Both the position numbers and the translations under genes were made by a program. The notes under the pieces were generated by a model. That model worked only from the letters and a program-made list of their open reading frames with translations. It was not told where the DNA came from and ran no database searches. 38,652 bases of DNA from an uncultured Collinsella sp. (GTDB lineage: Bacteria; Actinomycetota; Coriobacteriia; Coriobacteriales; Coriobacteriaceae). Numbering within the stretch: position 1 is the stretch's first letter; every line of letters begins with the position of its first letter. Positions 6,075 to 14,977 of the stretch are shown one piece after another. The DNA lies in contig CATYEN010000018.1 in the NCBI GenBank assembly GCA_958405565.1, forward strand, positions 1 through 38,652, read 5' to 3'.

Positions 6075-8756
6075 ATGCAAAAGGAATACCTGTCCGCCGC
6101 GGCGGAGGTACTCAGCGACCAAGGTGTCGATGAGAACCTCGGCCTGAGCAACGACGAGGCGTCGTCGCGCCTCGCCAAGACAGGCCCTAACAAGCTCGAG
6201 GAAGCCGAGAAGACGCCGTTGTGGAAGCGCTTCTTTGAGCAGATGGCCGACCCCATGGTCATCATGCTGATCGTTGCCGCCGTCATCAGTGCACTCACGG
6301 GCATGGTCAAGGGCGAGCCCGACTTTGCCGATGTCTTCATCATCATGTTCGTCGTTATCGTCAACTCGGTGCTGGGCGTGGTCCAGGAAGCCAAGAGCGA
6401 GGAGGCCCTCGAGGCCCTGCAGGAGATGAGCGCGGCGCAGTCCAAGGTGTTGCGCGACGGCAAGCTCGTGCACCTGCCGAGCGTTGAGCTCGTGCCCGGC
6501 GACGTTATCATGCTCGAGGCGGGCGACTCCGTCCCGGCCGACTGCCGTGTGCTCGAGAGCGCCACGATGAAGATCGAAGAGGCCGCACTCACCGGCGAGT
6601 CGGTGCCCGTAGAGAAGCACGCCGACGTGATTGAGCTTGCCGCGGGCACCGATGACGTGCCGCTCGGCGACCGCAAGAACATGTGCTACATGGGTTCCAC
6701 CGTGGTATACGGCCGCGGCCGCGCCGTCGTGGTCGGCACCGGCATGAACACCGAGATGGGTAAGATCGCCGGCGCCCTGGCCGAGGCCAAGGAAGAGCTC
6801 ACGCCGCTGCAGGTGAAGCTTGCCGAGCTCAGCCGCATCCTCACCATCATGGTGATTATCATCTGCGTCGTGATTTTTGGCGTTGACATCCTCCGCCACG
6901 GCGTAGGCAACGTCCTTACCGATCCGACTGCCTTGCTCGACACCTTTATGGTCGCTGTCTCGCTCGCCGTCGCTGCCATCCCCGAGGGTCTGGTCGCCGT
7001 CGTGACCATCGTGCTGTCGCTTGGCGTGACCAAGATGGCCAAGCGCCAGGCGATTATCCGCAAGCTCTCTGCCGTCGAGACCCTTGGCTGCACGCAGACC
7101 ATCTGCTCCGACAAGACCGGCACCCTTACCCAAAACAAGATGACCGTCGTCAAGCACGAGCTCGCCGCGCCTGAGGAGAAGTTCCTGGCCGGTATGGCTC
7201 TGTGCTCCGACGCCCAGTGGGATGAGGAGCTGGGCGAGGCCGTGGGTGAGCCGACTGAGTGCGCGCTCGTCAACGACGCCGGCAAGGCGGGGCTCACCGG
7301 CCTGACCGCCGAGCATCCGCGTGTGGGTGAGGCCCCGTTTGACTCGGGCCGCAAGATGATGTCCGTGGTCGTCGAGACCCTGGACGGCGAGTATGAGCAG
7401 TACACCAAGGGCGCGCCCGACGTGGTGATCGGCCTGTGCACCCATATCTACGACGGCGACAAGGTCGTTCCACTGACCGAGGAGCGTCGTGCCGAGCTCG
7501 TGGCCGCCAACAAGGCCATGGCCGACGAGGCCCTGCGCGTGCTGGCGCTGGCAAGCCGCACCTACACCGAGGTCCCGGCCGACTGCAGCCCCGCCGCGCT
7601 CGAGCACGACCTGGTCTTTTGCGGCCTGTCCGGCATGATTGACCCGGTCCGCCCCGAGGTCGCCGACGCCATCCGCGAGGCGCACGACGCCGGTATCCGC
7701 ACCGTCATGATCACGGGCGACCACATCGACACCGCCGTGGCCATCGCCGAGCAGCTGGGCATCGTCGCCGATTGCAGCCAGGCCATCACCGGTGCCGACC
7801 TCGATCGCATGAGCGACGAGGAGCTCGACGCGCACATCGAGGATTACGGCGTGTACGCCCGCGTCCAGCCCGAGCACAAGACCCGCATCGTCGAGGCTTG
7901 GAAGTCGCGCGACCAGATCGTGGCCATGACGGGCGACGGCGTCAACGACGCTCCGTCCATCAAGCGCGCCGACATCGGCGTGGGCATGGGCATCACCGGT
8001 ACCGATGTCACCAAGAACGTCGCCGACATGGTGCTCGCCGACGACAACTTCGCCACCATCATCGGTGCCTGCGAAGAGGGCCGTCGCATCTACGACAACA
8101 TCCGCAAGGTCATCCAGTTCCTGCTTTCGGCCAACCTTGCCGAGGTGTTCTCGGTGTTTATCGCCACGCTCATCGGCTTTACCATCTTCCAGCCGGTGCA
8201 GCTGCTGTGGGTGAACCTAGTTACCGACTGCTTCCCCGCGCTCGCGTTGGGCATGGAGGATGCCGAGGGCGACATCATGAAGCGCAAGCCGCGCAACGCC
8301 AAGGACGGCGTCTTTGCCGGCAATATGGGCCTGGACTGTGTGGTCCAGGGCCTAATCATCACCGTGCTGGTGCTGGCGAGCTTCTTTGTGGGCGTGTACT
8401 TTGACATGGGCTACATCCACATCGCCGATATGATCGCCGGCAATGCCGACGAGGAAGGCGTGATGATGGCGTTCATCACGCTCAACATGGTCGAGATTTT
8501 CCACTGCTTCAATATGCGCAGCCGTCGTGCGTCGCTGTTCACCATGAAGAAGCAGAACAAGTGGCTGTGGGCTTCCGCCGCGCTGGCACTGGTGCTGACG
8601 GTGATCGTAACCGTGCAGCCGACGCTTGCCGAGATGTTCTTTGGCCCCGTGACGCTTGAGCTCAAGGGCGTTGTCGCTGCTCTGGGCCTGGCCTTCCTGA
8701 TCATTCCGTTGATGGAGATCTACAAGGCGATCATGCGCGCGGTGGAAAAGGAGTAA
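6075..8756 (+). CDS. Calcium-type P-type cation-transporting ATPase
   Basis: This is a P2A ATPase that most likely exports Ca2+ (or another divalent cation) using ATP. The 893-aa protein has all hallmarks: a cation N-terminal domain, helices 1-2 (about 55-110), actuator TGES (173-176), helix-4 PEGL (about 301-304), phosphorylation site DKTGT (Asp346), nucleotide site KGAPD (about 445), TGD near 546 and hinge TGDGVND (619-625). C-terminal helices include NLVTDCFPALALG, a segment resembling calcium site residues of SERCA/PMCA pumps. Translation starts at ATG 6075 behind AGGAGGGG, which is base-paired in one leader fold. The gene is monocistronic and followed by a palindromic repeat and a terminator. 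Substrate is inferred from family motifs. Confidence 0.92.
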   Translation: MQKEYLSAAAEVLSDQGVDENLGLSNDEASSRLAKTGPNKLEEAEKTPLWKRFFEQMADPMVIMLIVAAVISALTGMVKGEPDFADVFIIMFVVIVNSVLGVVQEAKSEEALEALQEMSAAQSKVLRDGKLVHLPSVELVPGDVIMLEAGDSVPADCRVLESATMKIEEAALTGESVPVEKHADVIELAAGTDDVPLGDRKNMCYMGSTVVYGRGRAVVVGTGMNTEMGKIAGALAEAKEELTPLQVKLAELSRILTIMVIIICVVIFGVDILRHGVGNVLTDPTALLDTFMVAVSLAVAAIPEGLVAVVTIVLSLGVTKMAKRQAIIRKLSAVETLGCTQTICSDKTGTLTQNKMTVVKHELAAPEEKFLAGMALCSDAQWDEELGEAVGEPTECALVNDAGKAGLTGLTAEHPRVGEAPFDSGRKMMSVVVETLDGEYEQYTKGAPDVVIGLCTHIYDGDKVVPLTEERRAELVAANKAMADEALRVLALASRTYTEVPADCSPAALEHDLVFCGLSGMIDPVRPEVADAIREAHDAGIRTVMITGDHIDTAVAIAEQLGIVADCSQAITGADLDRMSDEELDAHIEDYGVYARVQPEHKTRIVEAWKSRDQIVAMTGDGVNDAPSIKRADIGVGMGITGTDVTKNVADMVLADDNFATIIGACEEGRRIYDNIRKVIQFLLSANLAEVFSVFIATLIGFTIFQPVQLLWVNLVTDCFPALALGMEDAEGDIMKRKPRNAKDGVFAGNMGLDCVVQGLIITVLVLASFFVGVYFDMGYIHIADMIAGNADEEGVMMAFITLNMVEIFHCFNMRSRRASLFTMKKQNKWLWASAALALVLTVIVTVQPTLAEMFFGPVTLELKGVVAALGLAFLIIPLMEIYKAIMRAVEKE

Positions 8757-8768
8757 GTTAACCTGCCC

Positions 8769-8863
8769 GGGCCTGCCCGCCTGCGGGGTTTCCACGGGCA
8801 CGTCCTCGCCGCGTTGCGGCTGCGGGATGTGCCCTTAGGAAACCCCTCTCGGCGGGCGGGCCC
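8769..8863. repeat. Long imperfect palindromic element
   Basis: Left arm 8769-8811 and right arm 8816-8863 are inverted copies with only a few mismatches and one-base bulges. The outermost 13 bases pair 12 of 13, and GGGGTTTCC/GGAAACCCC and GGGCAC/GTGCCC pair perfectly. The loop is about four bases. A second, half copy is at 61-105. It behaves like a REP- or MITE-type intergenic repeat, but no flanking target duplication is evident. Confidence 0.75.
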
Positions 8864-8922
8864 TGCGGTGACTTTGCTGGCTTTTCTCTCGTGCGGATGA
8901 AAAGGGCTGAGGGAAAGTGTGT

Positions 8923-8958
8923 GAGCCGGTCGAGCGTTTGCTCGACCGGCTCTTTTTT
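8923..8958 (+). terminator. Strong intrinsic terminator
   Basis: A 13-bp perfect stem (8923-8935 with 8940-8952) with a GTTT loop is followed by six T. It probably ends the ATPase transcript. TAAAAT at 8964-8969, with TCGACC 16 bp upstream inside the stem, could be the rsgA promoter. Confidence 0.92.
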
Positions 8959-9007
8959 GTGGGTAAAATACCTGCTCAGTTGTGTGGTTTTGTGCTGGGA
9001 GGCGCTT

Positions 9008-10192
9008 GTGGGCAAGGCTAAGGCTAAAGCGAAGAAAAAGACGACGGGGGCGCGGGCTAAGCGCGATCGTCGTCGGAAGCTCGCGACCGAGGCTCCCGCA
9101 TCTGCTGAGGAGCTGCTGGCAAGCGTGCCGGGACTCGACGCGCTGCAGGACGTTCCGGCGTTCGACGACCTGCCGGTCGATGCGGCTCAGCAGGCTGCCT
9201 TCGATGACTTTTGCGCACATGCCGAGGGGCCCGAGCAAATGCAGCTTGGCGCCGTGGTGCGCTTGGATCGTGGGTTTCCGCTGGTGGCGACTGCCGACGA
9301 TACCTTTCGCGCCGAGCATGCCGTGGGGTTTGCCAAGTCACGCGGTGAGGACGAGGTCCTGCTGCCTGCCGTGGGCGACCGTGTGGCGGTGCGCCGCGCT
9401 CCCAGGCACGATATGGGCGTGATTGAGTGCGTGCTGCCGCGCCGTACGAGCTTTGAGCGCTGGCGCGGCCGTGCCCGCGGAGAGCGCCAGGTGCTCTGCT
9501 CCAACGTGGATAGCGTGCTAATCGTGCAGGCGCTCGGTGCCGGCGAGGTGCTGCTCGACCGCGTGGCGCGCTCGCTGGTGTTGGCGCTCGACTGCGATGC
9601 CGAACCGGTGGTGGTACTCACCAAAGCCGACCGCTGCGATGCCGAGGAGCTCGAGCGCGATCTGGACCGCGTGCGCCGCCTGGTGGGTCCGGACGTGCGC
9701 GTGATCGTGACGTCCTCTGCCGAGGGCCGCGGCCTGGACGAGGTCCGTGCCTGCGTGCCCGCCGGGAGCTGCGCCATGATTCTGGGCGAGTCGGGTGCCG
9801 GCAAGTCGACGCTGCTCAATGCACTGCTGGGCCACGATACGTTGGCGACCGGCGGTGTGCGCGAACGCGACGACCAGGGCCGTCACACTACCGTCGCGCG
9901 CGTGATGGTGACGCTGCCGGGCGACGCCGGCGTGATCGCCGATGCCCCGGGCCTGCGCAGCCTACCGCTCGTGGGTCACGAGCGGGGACTGGCCCGCGCC
10001 TTCCCCGAGATTGTCGAGGCATCGCGCGCGTGCCGGTTTGGCGATTGCACGCATACCCATGAGCCGGGTTGCGCCGTTCGCGAGGCCGAGGACGCCGGGC
10101 AGATTGACAGCCTGCGTCTGGAAACGTTCCAAAACCTGGCGTCATCCATGCGCGTGAGCGCTCAAATGCTCGATCCCGATGTCCATCTGTAA
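9008..10192 (+). CDS. rsgA: Ribosome small subunit-dependent GTPase A
   Basis: RsgA (YjeQ) is a circularly permuted GTPase that helps finish 30S subunit maturation. The permuted order is visible: G4 TKAD (205-208), then G1 GESGAGKST (260-268), then G3 DAPG (312-315). A C-terminal zinc module follows (CRFGDCTHTHEPGC, Cys/His ligands). An OB-fold comes first, and the N-terminus is very basic (GKAKAKAKKKTTGARAKRDRRRK), probably for rRNA contact. The protein is 394 aa, somewhat longer than average because of the N-terminal tail. The GTG at 9008 has GGGAGG 4-5 bases upstream. It is monocistronic, ending before a strong terminator. Confidence 0.95.
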   Translation: MGKAKAKAKKKTTGARAKRDRRRKLATEAPASAEELLASVPGLDALQDVPAFDDLPVDAAQQAAFDDFCAHAEGPEQMQLGAVVRLDRGFPLVATADDTFRAEHAVGFAKSRGEDEVLLPAVGDRVAVRRAPRHDMGVIECVLPRRTSFERWRGRARGERQVLCSNVDSVLIVQALGAGEVLLDRVARSLVLALDCDAEPVVVLTKADRCDAEELERDLDRVRRLVGPDVRVIVTSSAEGRGLDEVRACVPAGSCAMILGESGAGKSTLLNALLGHDTLATGGVRERDDQGRHTTVARVMVTLPGDAGVIADAPGLRSLPLVGHERGLARAFPEIVEASRACRFGDCTHTHEPGCAVREAEDAGQIDSLRLETFQNLASSMRVSAQMLDPDVHL

Positions 10193-10210
10193 TTGATTTT
10201 TCCTATGACA

Positions 10211-10244
10211 GCCGTCTCCCAACTGTTCGGGAGACGGCTTTTTT
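10211..10244 (+). terminator. Intrinsic terminator of rsgA
   Basis: GCCGTCTCCC (10211-10220) and GGGAGACGGC (10229-10238) pair perfectly and are followed by six T. The hairpin lies 19 bases after the rsgA stop. Confidence 0.93.
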
Positions 10245-10282
10245 GCTGCGGAAAAGCCTCGAAACATGCAGTTTGCTGACGT

Positions 10283-10347
10283 GCTGACCAAAACCTTGCC
10301 ACGAGCTTGACGGGCTGGTCAGCTTTTGGTCAGCGATTGGTTTGACA
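10283..10347 (+). promoter_or_regulatory. Promoter region of the tad operon with three GGTCAGC sites
   Basis: TTGACA (10342-10347) is a perfect -35 box without a convincing -10 at the right distance. Upstream, GGTCAGC occurs at 10317-10323 and 10328-10334, 11 bp apart on the same strand, and inverted as GCTGACC at 10283-10289. GCTGACCAAAA (10283-10293) is a perfect inverted copy of TTTTGGTCAGC (10324-10334). One-helical-turn spacing next to the -35 suggests an activator. The transcript leader to the first gene would be about 65-75 bases. Confidence 0.45.
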
Positions 10348-10444
10348 TCGAAAACCAAGATTGCGATTGCGCCGCTTTGCACTCTGGCCGCCCAGACAAT
10401 GGTGGTACGGGCATTCGCCCGGCACTGCCATGAGAGGAGCGGCC

Positions 10445-11104
10445 GTGAACAAGAGCAAGCGCATCGCCATCAGTCTGGTCGCGGGCGTGCTCGCTGCGCT
10501 GCTCTGCATGGCTTACGGCTCGTCGATTCGCTTACGAGCCGAACAGGTCCAGGCTGAGACCTTGGCCAAGTACGGTGGCGATCGCGTCGAGGTATGCGTC
10601 GCGGCGCGCGATATCGATGTGGGCGAGACCCTCGATGAGACCAATGTCATAACCCAGGAATGGCTGACGAGCCTGCTGCCGCGTGACGCGGCGACCGAGC
10701 TGCGCCAGGTGCGCGGCGACGTGACGACTTCGCGTATTCCCAAAAACGCCGTGATCTGCAATGTCTACACCAAGGCCGAGAGCCGCAAGCTCGAGGTGCC
10801 TAAGGGCAAGGTTGCCGTTTCGGTGGCGGTCGATGCCGAGCACTCGGTCGGCGGTGCTACGGGCGTGGGCAGCTACGTGGATGTGTATGTGCAAAAAGAC
10901 GGCGTAACCGATCGGCTGTGCGGCGCGTACGTGATCGATACCAGTGAGGATTCCGGTGCCACGCGCGAGGGCAAGATCGAATGGGTGACGCTGGCGGCTG
11001 ACCCCGAAGACGTCAAGGAACTGCTGGGAGCCTCGGGCAAGGGAACGGTCAGCTTGACGATTCCCGCCACGGCGCGCGGCAAAAAGAGCGGAGGCGACGA
11101 GTGA
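10445..11104 (+). CDS. cpaB: SAF-domain pilus assembly protein (CpaB/RcpC-like)
   Basis: This 219-aa protein has an N-terminal membrane helix (about residues 5-23). A SAF domain follows (VEVCVAARDIDVGETLDETNVITQEWL), then a beta-rich C-terminal half with GVGSYVDVYV. This is the architecture of CpaB/RcpC, a Flp pilus assembly protein that faces the cell wall side of the membrane. GTG 10445 is preferred because AGAGGAG lies 5 bases upstream; ATG 10430 is in frame but poorly placed. It is the first gene of the tad operon and shares its stop with the start of tadZ. Confidence 0.8.
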   Translation: MNKSKRIAISLVAGVLAALLCMAYGSSIRLRAEQVQAETLAKYGGDRVEVCVAARDIDVGETLDETNVITQEWLTSLLPRDAATELRQVRGDVTTSRIPKNAVICNVYTKAESRKLEVPKGKVAVSVAVDAEHSVGGATGVGSYVDVYVQKDGVTDRLCGAYVIDTSEDSGATREGKIEWVTLAADPEDVKELLGASGKGTVSLTIPATARGKKSGGDE

Positions 11105-12753
11105 TGAAGGCGATCTGGCTTGCGTGCTGCGCGTGCGGCGATTACGGACTGTTGCAGCGGGAAGTCGAGGGCCGTGATGTGGGTGCACAGGTGCTTCGCG
11201 TGGGTGACCTGGACGGGCTGGTTTCCATGGCGCGGGCGTTTCCGTCGCGCCGCGGGGCTGCCATCATCGCGGCGTCTCTGTTTGATACCGAAGATGTGCG
11301 CAAGACTGTTGCGCGCCTGACGGCCGAAGGCCGCGTGAGTCGCGTGGTCGTGTTGATAGAAGCGCTCGATCCGTCGGATATCGAGGGGCTGTTTCGCGCG
11401 GGGGCGACCGAGGTCATCGCTGCACACAGTATATGCGGCAACGGGCGCGCGGGCGAGGGAGCGGTTGATTCCGATCGGCGCATGACGATTGAGCCCGATG
11501 CTTTTGTTGATAGGGAACCCGGGGCGCCTCGCGCTACAAGAGGCCCGCGTGTTGATGATTATGGAAAAGCGGAAGCCGAGCATGGTCGGCGCCCCCGGAA
11601 CCCCCTTGTATACGATGATGCTGGAGGGCCGGCGCAACATGCTGGCGACTCCCCGGCTGTAGATATGGGATACGTGCACGGCGTGAATCTGGCGGATGAA
11701 CTCGACGAAGTTGAGGGCTTTGCCGGGCGCGGCGAGTTGTCGCTGATGCAGCATGAGCAGATTGCACAGAACGAGCCTGCTTCGCAGACCGAACAAGCTG
11801 CCATGCCGGCTTGGACGCAGCGTGTGGTTGCGGCGGGGGAGACGGGGACGCTGCCACCGACGTCCGTCCCGCCGCCTCCGATGCCGCCGGCAGACACTGC
11901 CGCTCCGCCGCATCGAGCTCCGGTCATCTGCGCTATTTCGGGTTCGGGCGGTTGCGGCAAGTCGACGATCGTTGCCACCATGGCACACACATCGTCGCTG
12001 TTGGGCTTGCGTGCCGCCGTGCTCGACCTGGACCTGATGTTTGGAAACCTTTACGACTTGTTAGGCGTCGATGCTCCGCGCGATATGGCGGCACTTATCG
12101 AGCCGTCGGCAGCGGGCACGCTCACCGAGCCGGATATCGTAGCCGCTTCGATGCGCGTGGCACCGGGCGTTACGCTCTGGGGTCCCGTCGCGGCGCCCGA
12201 GCAAGCCGAGCTCATGGCACGTCCGGTGGAGCTACTGCTTGATGTTCTGCGTCGCGAATCCGACGTGGTCTTTATCGATACCTCGGTCTTTTGGGGCGAC
12301 GCCGTGGCGGCTGCGGTGGCGGCGAGCGACCGTTGCCTGGTCGTTGGCGATGCGGCGGTGTCGTCCGCGGCATCGGCATCGCGCGTCATTGAGCTGGCAG
12401 GTCGAGTAGGTGTGCCGCGCACGCGCATGAGCGCCGTGTTCAACCGGTTCGGTGCGCGCGGGGCAGACGAGGACGTCGCCATGCGCTTTGAGATTGCCTG
12501 TGCGTTGAGCTCCAAGATTCGTATCGCCGATGGCGGGCAGGATCTCGCCGCGCTCATGGCGTTTGGGCGCGCTGACGAGGCAGTGGGGCAGACCAGCGCT
12601 TTTGCGACTAGCGTGCGCGAGGCCACGCGCGAGATGCTCGTGGAACTGGGGTGCGCCGTCGGCCCTTGGAGCGATATGGTCGCCGACCGTGCAACGCGCA
12701 CCGAACGCCCGCGTATCCGCCTTCCCTGGTCGCGCGAGGGTGATCAGCGATGA
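11104..12753 (+). CDS. tadZ: TadZ/CpaE-like pilus localisation ATPase
   Basis: This MinD/ParA-type ATPase is thought to place the Tad pilus machine in the cell. An N-terminal atypical receiver-like domain (about 1-120) is followed by a long low-complexity linker (about 125-270, with a PPTSVPPPPMPPAD proline run). The ATPase domain follows, with GSGGCGKST (280-288) and a DLDLMFGNLYDLLG segment. The ATG at 11104 overlaps the cpaB stop (TGATG). A GTG at 11101 is in frame. The linker is longer than in typical TadZ. Confidence 0.85.
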   Translation: MKAIWLACCACGDYGLLQREVEGRDVGAQVLRVGDLDGLVSMARAFPSRRGAAIIAASLFDTEDVRKTVARLTAEGRVSRVVVLIEALDPSDIEGLFRAGATEVIAAHSICGNGRAGEGAVDSDRRMTIEPDAFVDREPGAPRATRGPRVDDYGKAEAEHGRRPRNPLVYDDAGGPAQHAGDSPAVDMGYVHGVNLADELDEVEGFAGRGELSLMQHEQIAQNEPASQTEQAAMPAWTQRVVAAGETGTLPPTSVPPPPMPPADTAAPPHRAPVICAISGSGGCGKSTIVATMAHTSSLLGLRAAVLDLDLMFGNLYDLLGVDAPRDMAALIEPSAAGTLTEPDIVAASMRVAPGVTLWGPVAAPEQAELMARPVELLLDVLRRESDVVFIDTSVFWGDAVAAAVAASDRCLVVGDAAVSSAASASRVIELAGRVGVPRTRMSAVFNRFGARGADEDVAMRFEIACALSSKIRIADGGQDLAALMAFGRADEAVGQTSAFATSVREATREMLVELGCAVGPWSDMVADRATRTERPRIRLPWSREGDQR

Positions 12754-14078
12754 GCCTGCAAACGAGGATTAAGGCTGCCGGCGCTGCAGCGGCGGCAGCG
12801 CCTGTAGATGCGGGGCGTCGCCGCGCGGTGAAACGACGCACCAAGCGCGCCGTGATGGACCGCATGGGTTACGACGAAGTGGCGCGTATCAGCGCCTATA
12901 TCGACCCGACACTTGCCCGCTCGGAATTGCGTCCTGCGGTGGAGGCGGCGCTCAATGTTGAGGAGCCGACCGATCTCGCGACGCCCGAGCGCGAGACTAT
13001 CATCGACGAGATTTTGGATGACGTGGTGGGCTTGGGGCCGTTGCAGCCGCTCATCGAGGACGACACCGTTACCGAGATCATGATCAACGGCTGCCGCTCG
13101 GCTTTCTTTGAACGCGGCGGCGTCTTGTACCCCATCGAGCATGCGTTTGAGGATGATGAGCAGATCCGTGTGCTTATCGACCGCATTATCTCGCCACTTG
13201 GCCGCCGTATCGACGAGCGCAGCCCCATCGTCAACGCCCGCCTCAAAACGGGCTATCGCGTCAACGCGGTGATTCCGCCTGTGGCGATTGACGGACCGAT
13301 TCTCACCATCCGAAAGTTCTCGGACCGTATCTGCTCGCTGGACGAGCTCGTGGGGTTGGGATCGCTGCCGCTTTGGTATGCGCAGCTGCTGTCGTGTGCG
13401 GTGTCGCTGCGACAGGACCTGGCGGTTGCGGGAGGCACGGGATCTGGTAAGACCACCCTGCTCAACGCGTTGTCATGTGAGATTTCCACCGGCGAGCGCA
13501 TCGTGACGATCGAGGACTCTGCCGAGCTCAAGTTTGCGCATCATCCGCACGTGGTGCGCCTAGAGGCGCGCGAGGCTTCAATTGAGGGCGAGGGCGCGGT
13601 GACGATCCGCGACCTGGTAACTAATGCCCTACGCATGCGCCCCGACCGCATCGTGGTGGGCGAGGTGCGCGGTGCCGAGTGCTGCGACATGTTGCAGGCC
13701 ATGAACACGGGCCACGACGGGTCGCTCACCACACTTCATGCGGGTTCAGAACAGGAGACCGTGGTGCGTCTGACGTTGCTTGCACGTTATGGCATCGATC
13801 TGCCGAGCGAGCTCATCGAGGAGCAGATTGCCATGGCGCTCGACGGCATCGTGATGTCCGAGCGCCACGCCGATGGCAGGCGTTTCGTCTCCTCGTATTC
13901 GGGGGTGCGACGCGCCGCATCGGGCGGCGTAGAGCTCGAGCGCTATGTGACGTTCGATGCCGCCGAGCGCACCTGGACGCTTGACCGCGAGCCGCCGTTT
14001 ATCGCAGAAGGCCTGCGGTCGGGGACGCTCACACAAGAGGAGGTGGACGAATGGAGATTACTGTGCCCCTCGTCGTAG
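12750..14078 (+). CDS. tadA: Flp pilus assembly secretion ATPase TadA/CpaF
   Basis: TadA is the hexameric secretion ATPase that drives Flp pilus assembly. The 442-aa protein has an N-terminal domain with DDVVGLGPLQPLIEDDTVTEIMINGC. The nucleotide domain has Walker A GGTGSGKTT (228-236), Asp box IVTIEDSAELK, Walker B RPDRIVVGEVRGAE (about 296-306) and His box GHDGSLTTLHA. The ATGA overlap with tadZ at 12750-12753 indicates translational coupling. Length and motif order match the family. Confidence 0.95.
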   Translation: MSLQTRIKAAGAAAAAAPVDAGRRRAVKRRTKRAVMDRMGYDEVARISAYIDPTLARSELRPAVEAALNVEEPTDLATPERETIIDEILDDVVGLGPLQPLIEDDTVTEIMINGCRSAFFERGGVLYPIEHAFEDDEQIRVLIDRIISPLGRRIDERSPIVNARLKTGYRVNAVIPPVAIDGPILTIRKFSDRICSLDELVGLGSLPLWYAQLLSCAVSLRQDLAVAGGTGSGKTTLLNALSCEISTGERIVTIEDSAELKFAHHPHVVRLEAREASIEGEGAVTIRDLVTNALRMRPDRIVVGEVRGAECCDMLQAMNTGHDGSLTTLHAGSEQETVVRLTLLARYGIDLPSELIEEQIAMALDGIVMSERHADGRRFVSSYSGVRRAASGGVELERYVTFDAAERTWTLDREPPFIAEGLRSGTLTQEEVDEWRLLCPSS

Positions 14079-14977
14079 GGGGCTTGGCAGGGCTTTCTGT
14101 CGCGACGGCGTGCGGGGCGGAACCTCGTGTGCCGCAGGTACCGCCGGCGGAGCTGGCACGTCAGGCGCTCGAGACGGTGGCAGAGAAGCTGCCGCGTGAG
14201 CTGGTGGAAAACGATCTGCTGAAAAAGATCGCCCGTTCGTGGGCATCGCTGGCTCCGGCGCATCGCCTTGGCCTCGTGATCGAAGATGCTTCGGGACGTT
14301 TGGCGTTTCTGCTGCTATCGAGCGGTGTCTGCTGCGTTTTACTAACGATGGTGTCGTTATCGCCCCTCGGATTTGCCTTGGGACTTGTTGCTCCGTTTGC
14401 CGTTGGTGCCGCTCGGGATGGCTTTGAGAGCCGGCGCGAGCAACACGATGCAGAAGAGGCAATGCCCGAGGCGTTTACCGCACTTTCCATGTCGCTTGCC
14501 TCGGGACATTCGCTGGCCCAGGGCATGCGCTTTGTGGGCGCTCATGCGCAAGAGCCAGTGCATACCGAGTTTTTGCGGGTGGCGGCGGCGATCGATTGCG
14601 GCATCTCGGCGACCGACGCACTCGATGACTTGCTCGTGCGTATCGACGCCCCCGGTCTTTCGCTTGTGACCTTGGCGCTTAAGGTGTCTCAGCGCACCGG
14701 CGCTCCGCTTGCCGACTTACTGTCCGAGGCGTCGAGCATGGTGGGGGAGCGCATTGAGCTCAAGCGCCGCCTGGATGTTAAGACGTCGCAGGCTCGCATG
14801 TCTGCGCATATGGTCGCGGCGATGCCGGCGGGCATGTGCGCGGTGTTGGCGCTGCTTTCGGCAGATTTTCGTCGCGGTCTTGCGACGCCTGCCGGCGCGG
14901 GCGCTGTGGTGCTGGGTCTTGCCCTCAACGCCGTTGCCCTGGTGGTTATCCGGCGCATTATGCGGGTGGAGCTATGA
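14051..14977 (+). CDS. tadB: Tad pilus inner-membrane platform protein TadB
   Basis: TadB and TadC form the membrane platform that TadA acts on. This 308-aa protein has two hydrophobic stretches (about residues 80-118), then a cytoplasmic T2SSF domain (EAMPEAFTALSMSLASGHSLAQGM and the LALKVSQRTGAPLADLL segment), and two C-terminal helices (about 255-300). It overlaps the end of tadA by 28 bases, with an SD-like AGAGGAGG just upstream inside tadA. Confidence 0.88.
   Translation: MEITVPLVVGGLAGLSVATACGAEPRVPQVPPAELARQALETVAEKLPRELVENDLLKKIARSWASLAPAHRLGLVIEDASGRLAFLLLSSGVCCVLLTMVSLSPLGFALGLVAPFAVGAARDGFESRREQHDAEEAMPEAFTALSMSLASGHSLAQGMRFVGAHAQEPVHTEFLRVAAAIDCGISATDALDDLLVRIDAPGLSLVTLALKVSQRTGAPLADLLSEASSMVGERIELKRRLDVKTSQARMSAHMVAAMPAGMCAVLALLSADFRRGLATPAGAGAVVLGLALNAVALVVIRRIMRVEL

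Noticed and set aside
6021..7877. A 618-codon minus-strand frame
   Set aside because: It lies antisense to the cation ATPase, is rich in His/Gly/Asp typical of shadow frames in GC-rich genes, and has no motif.
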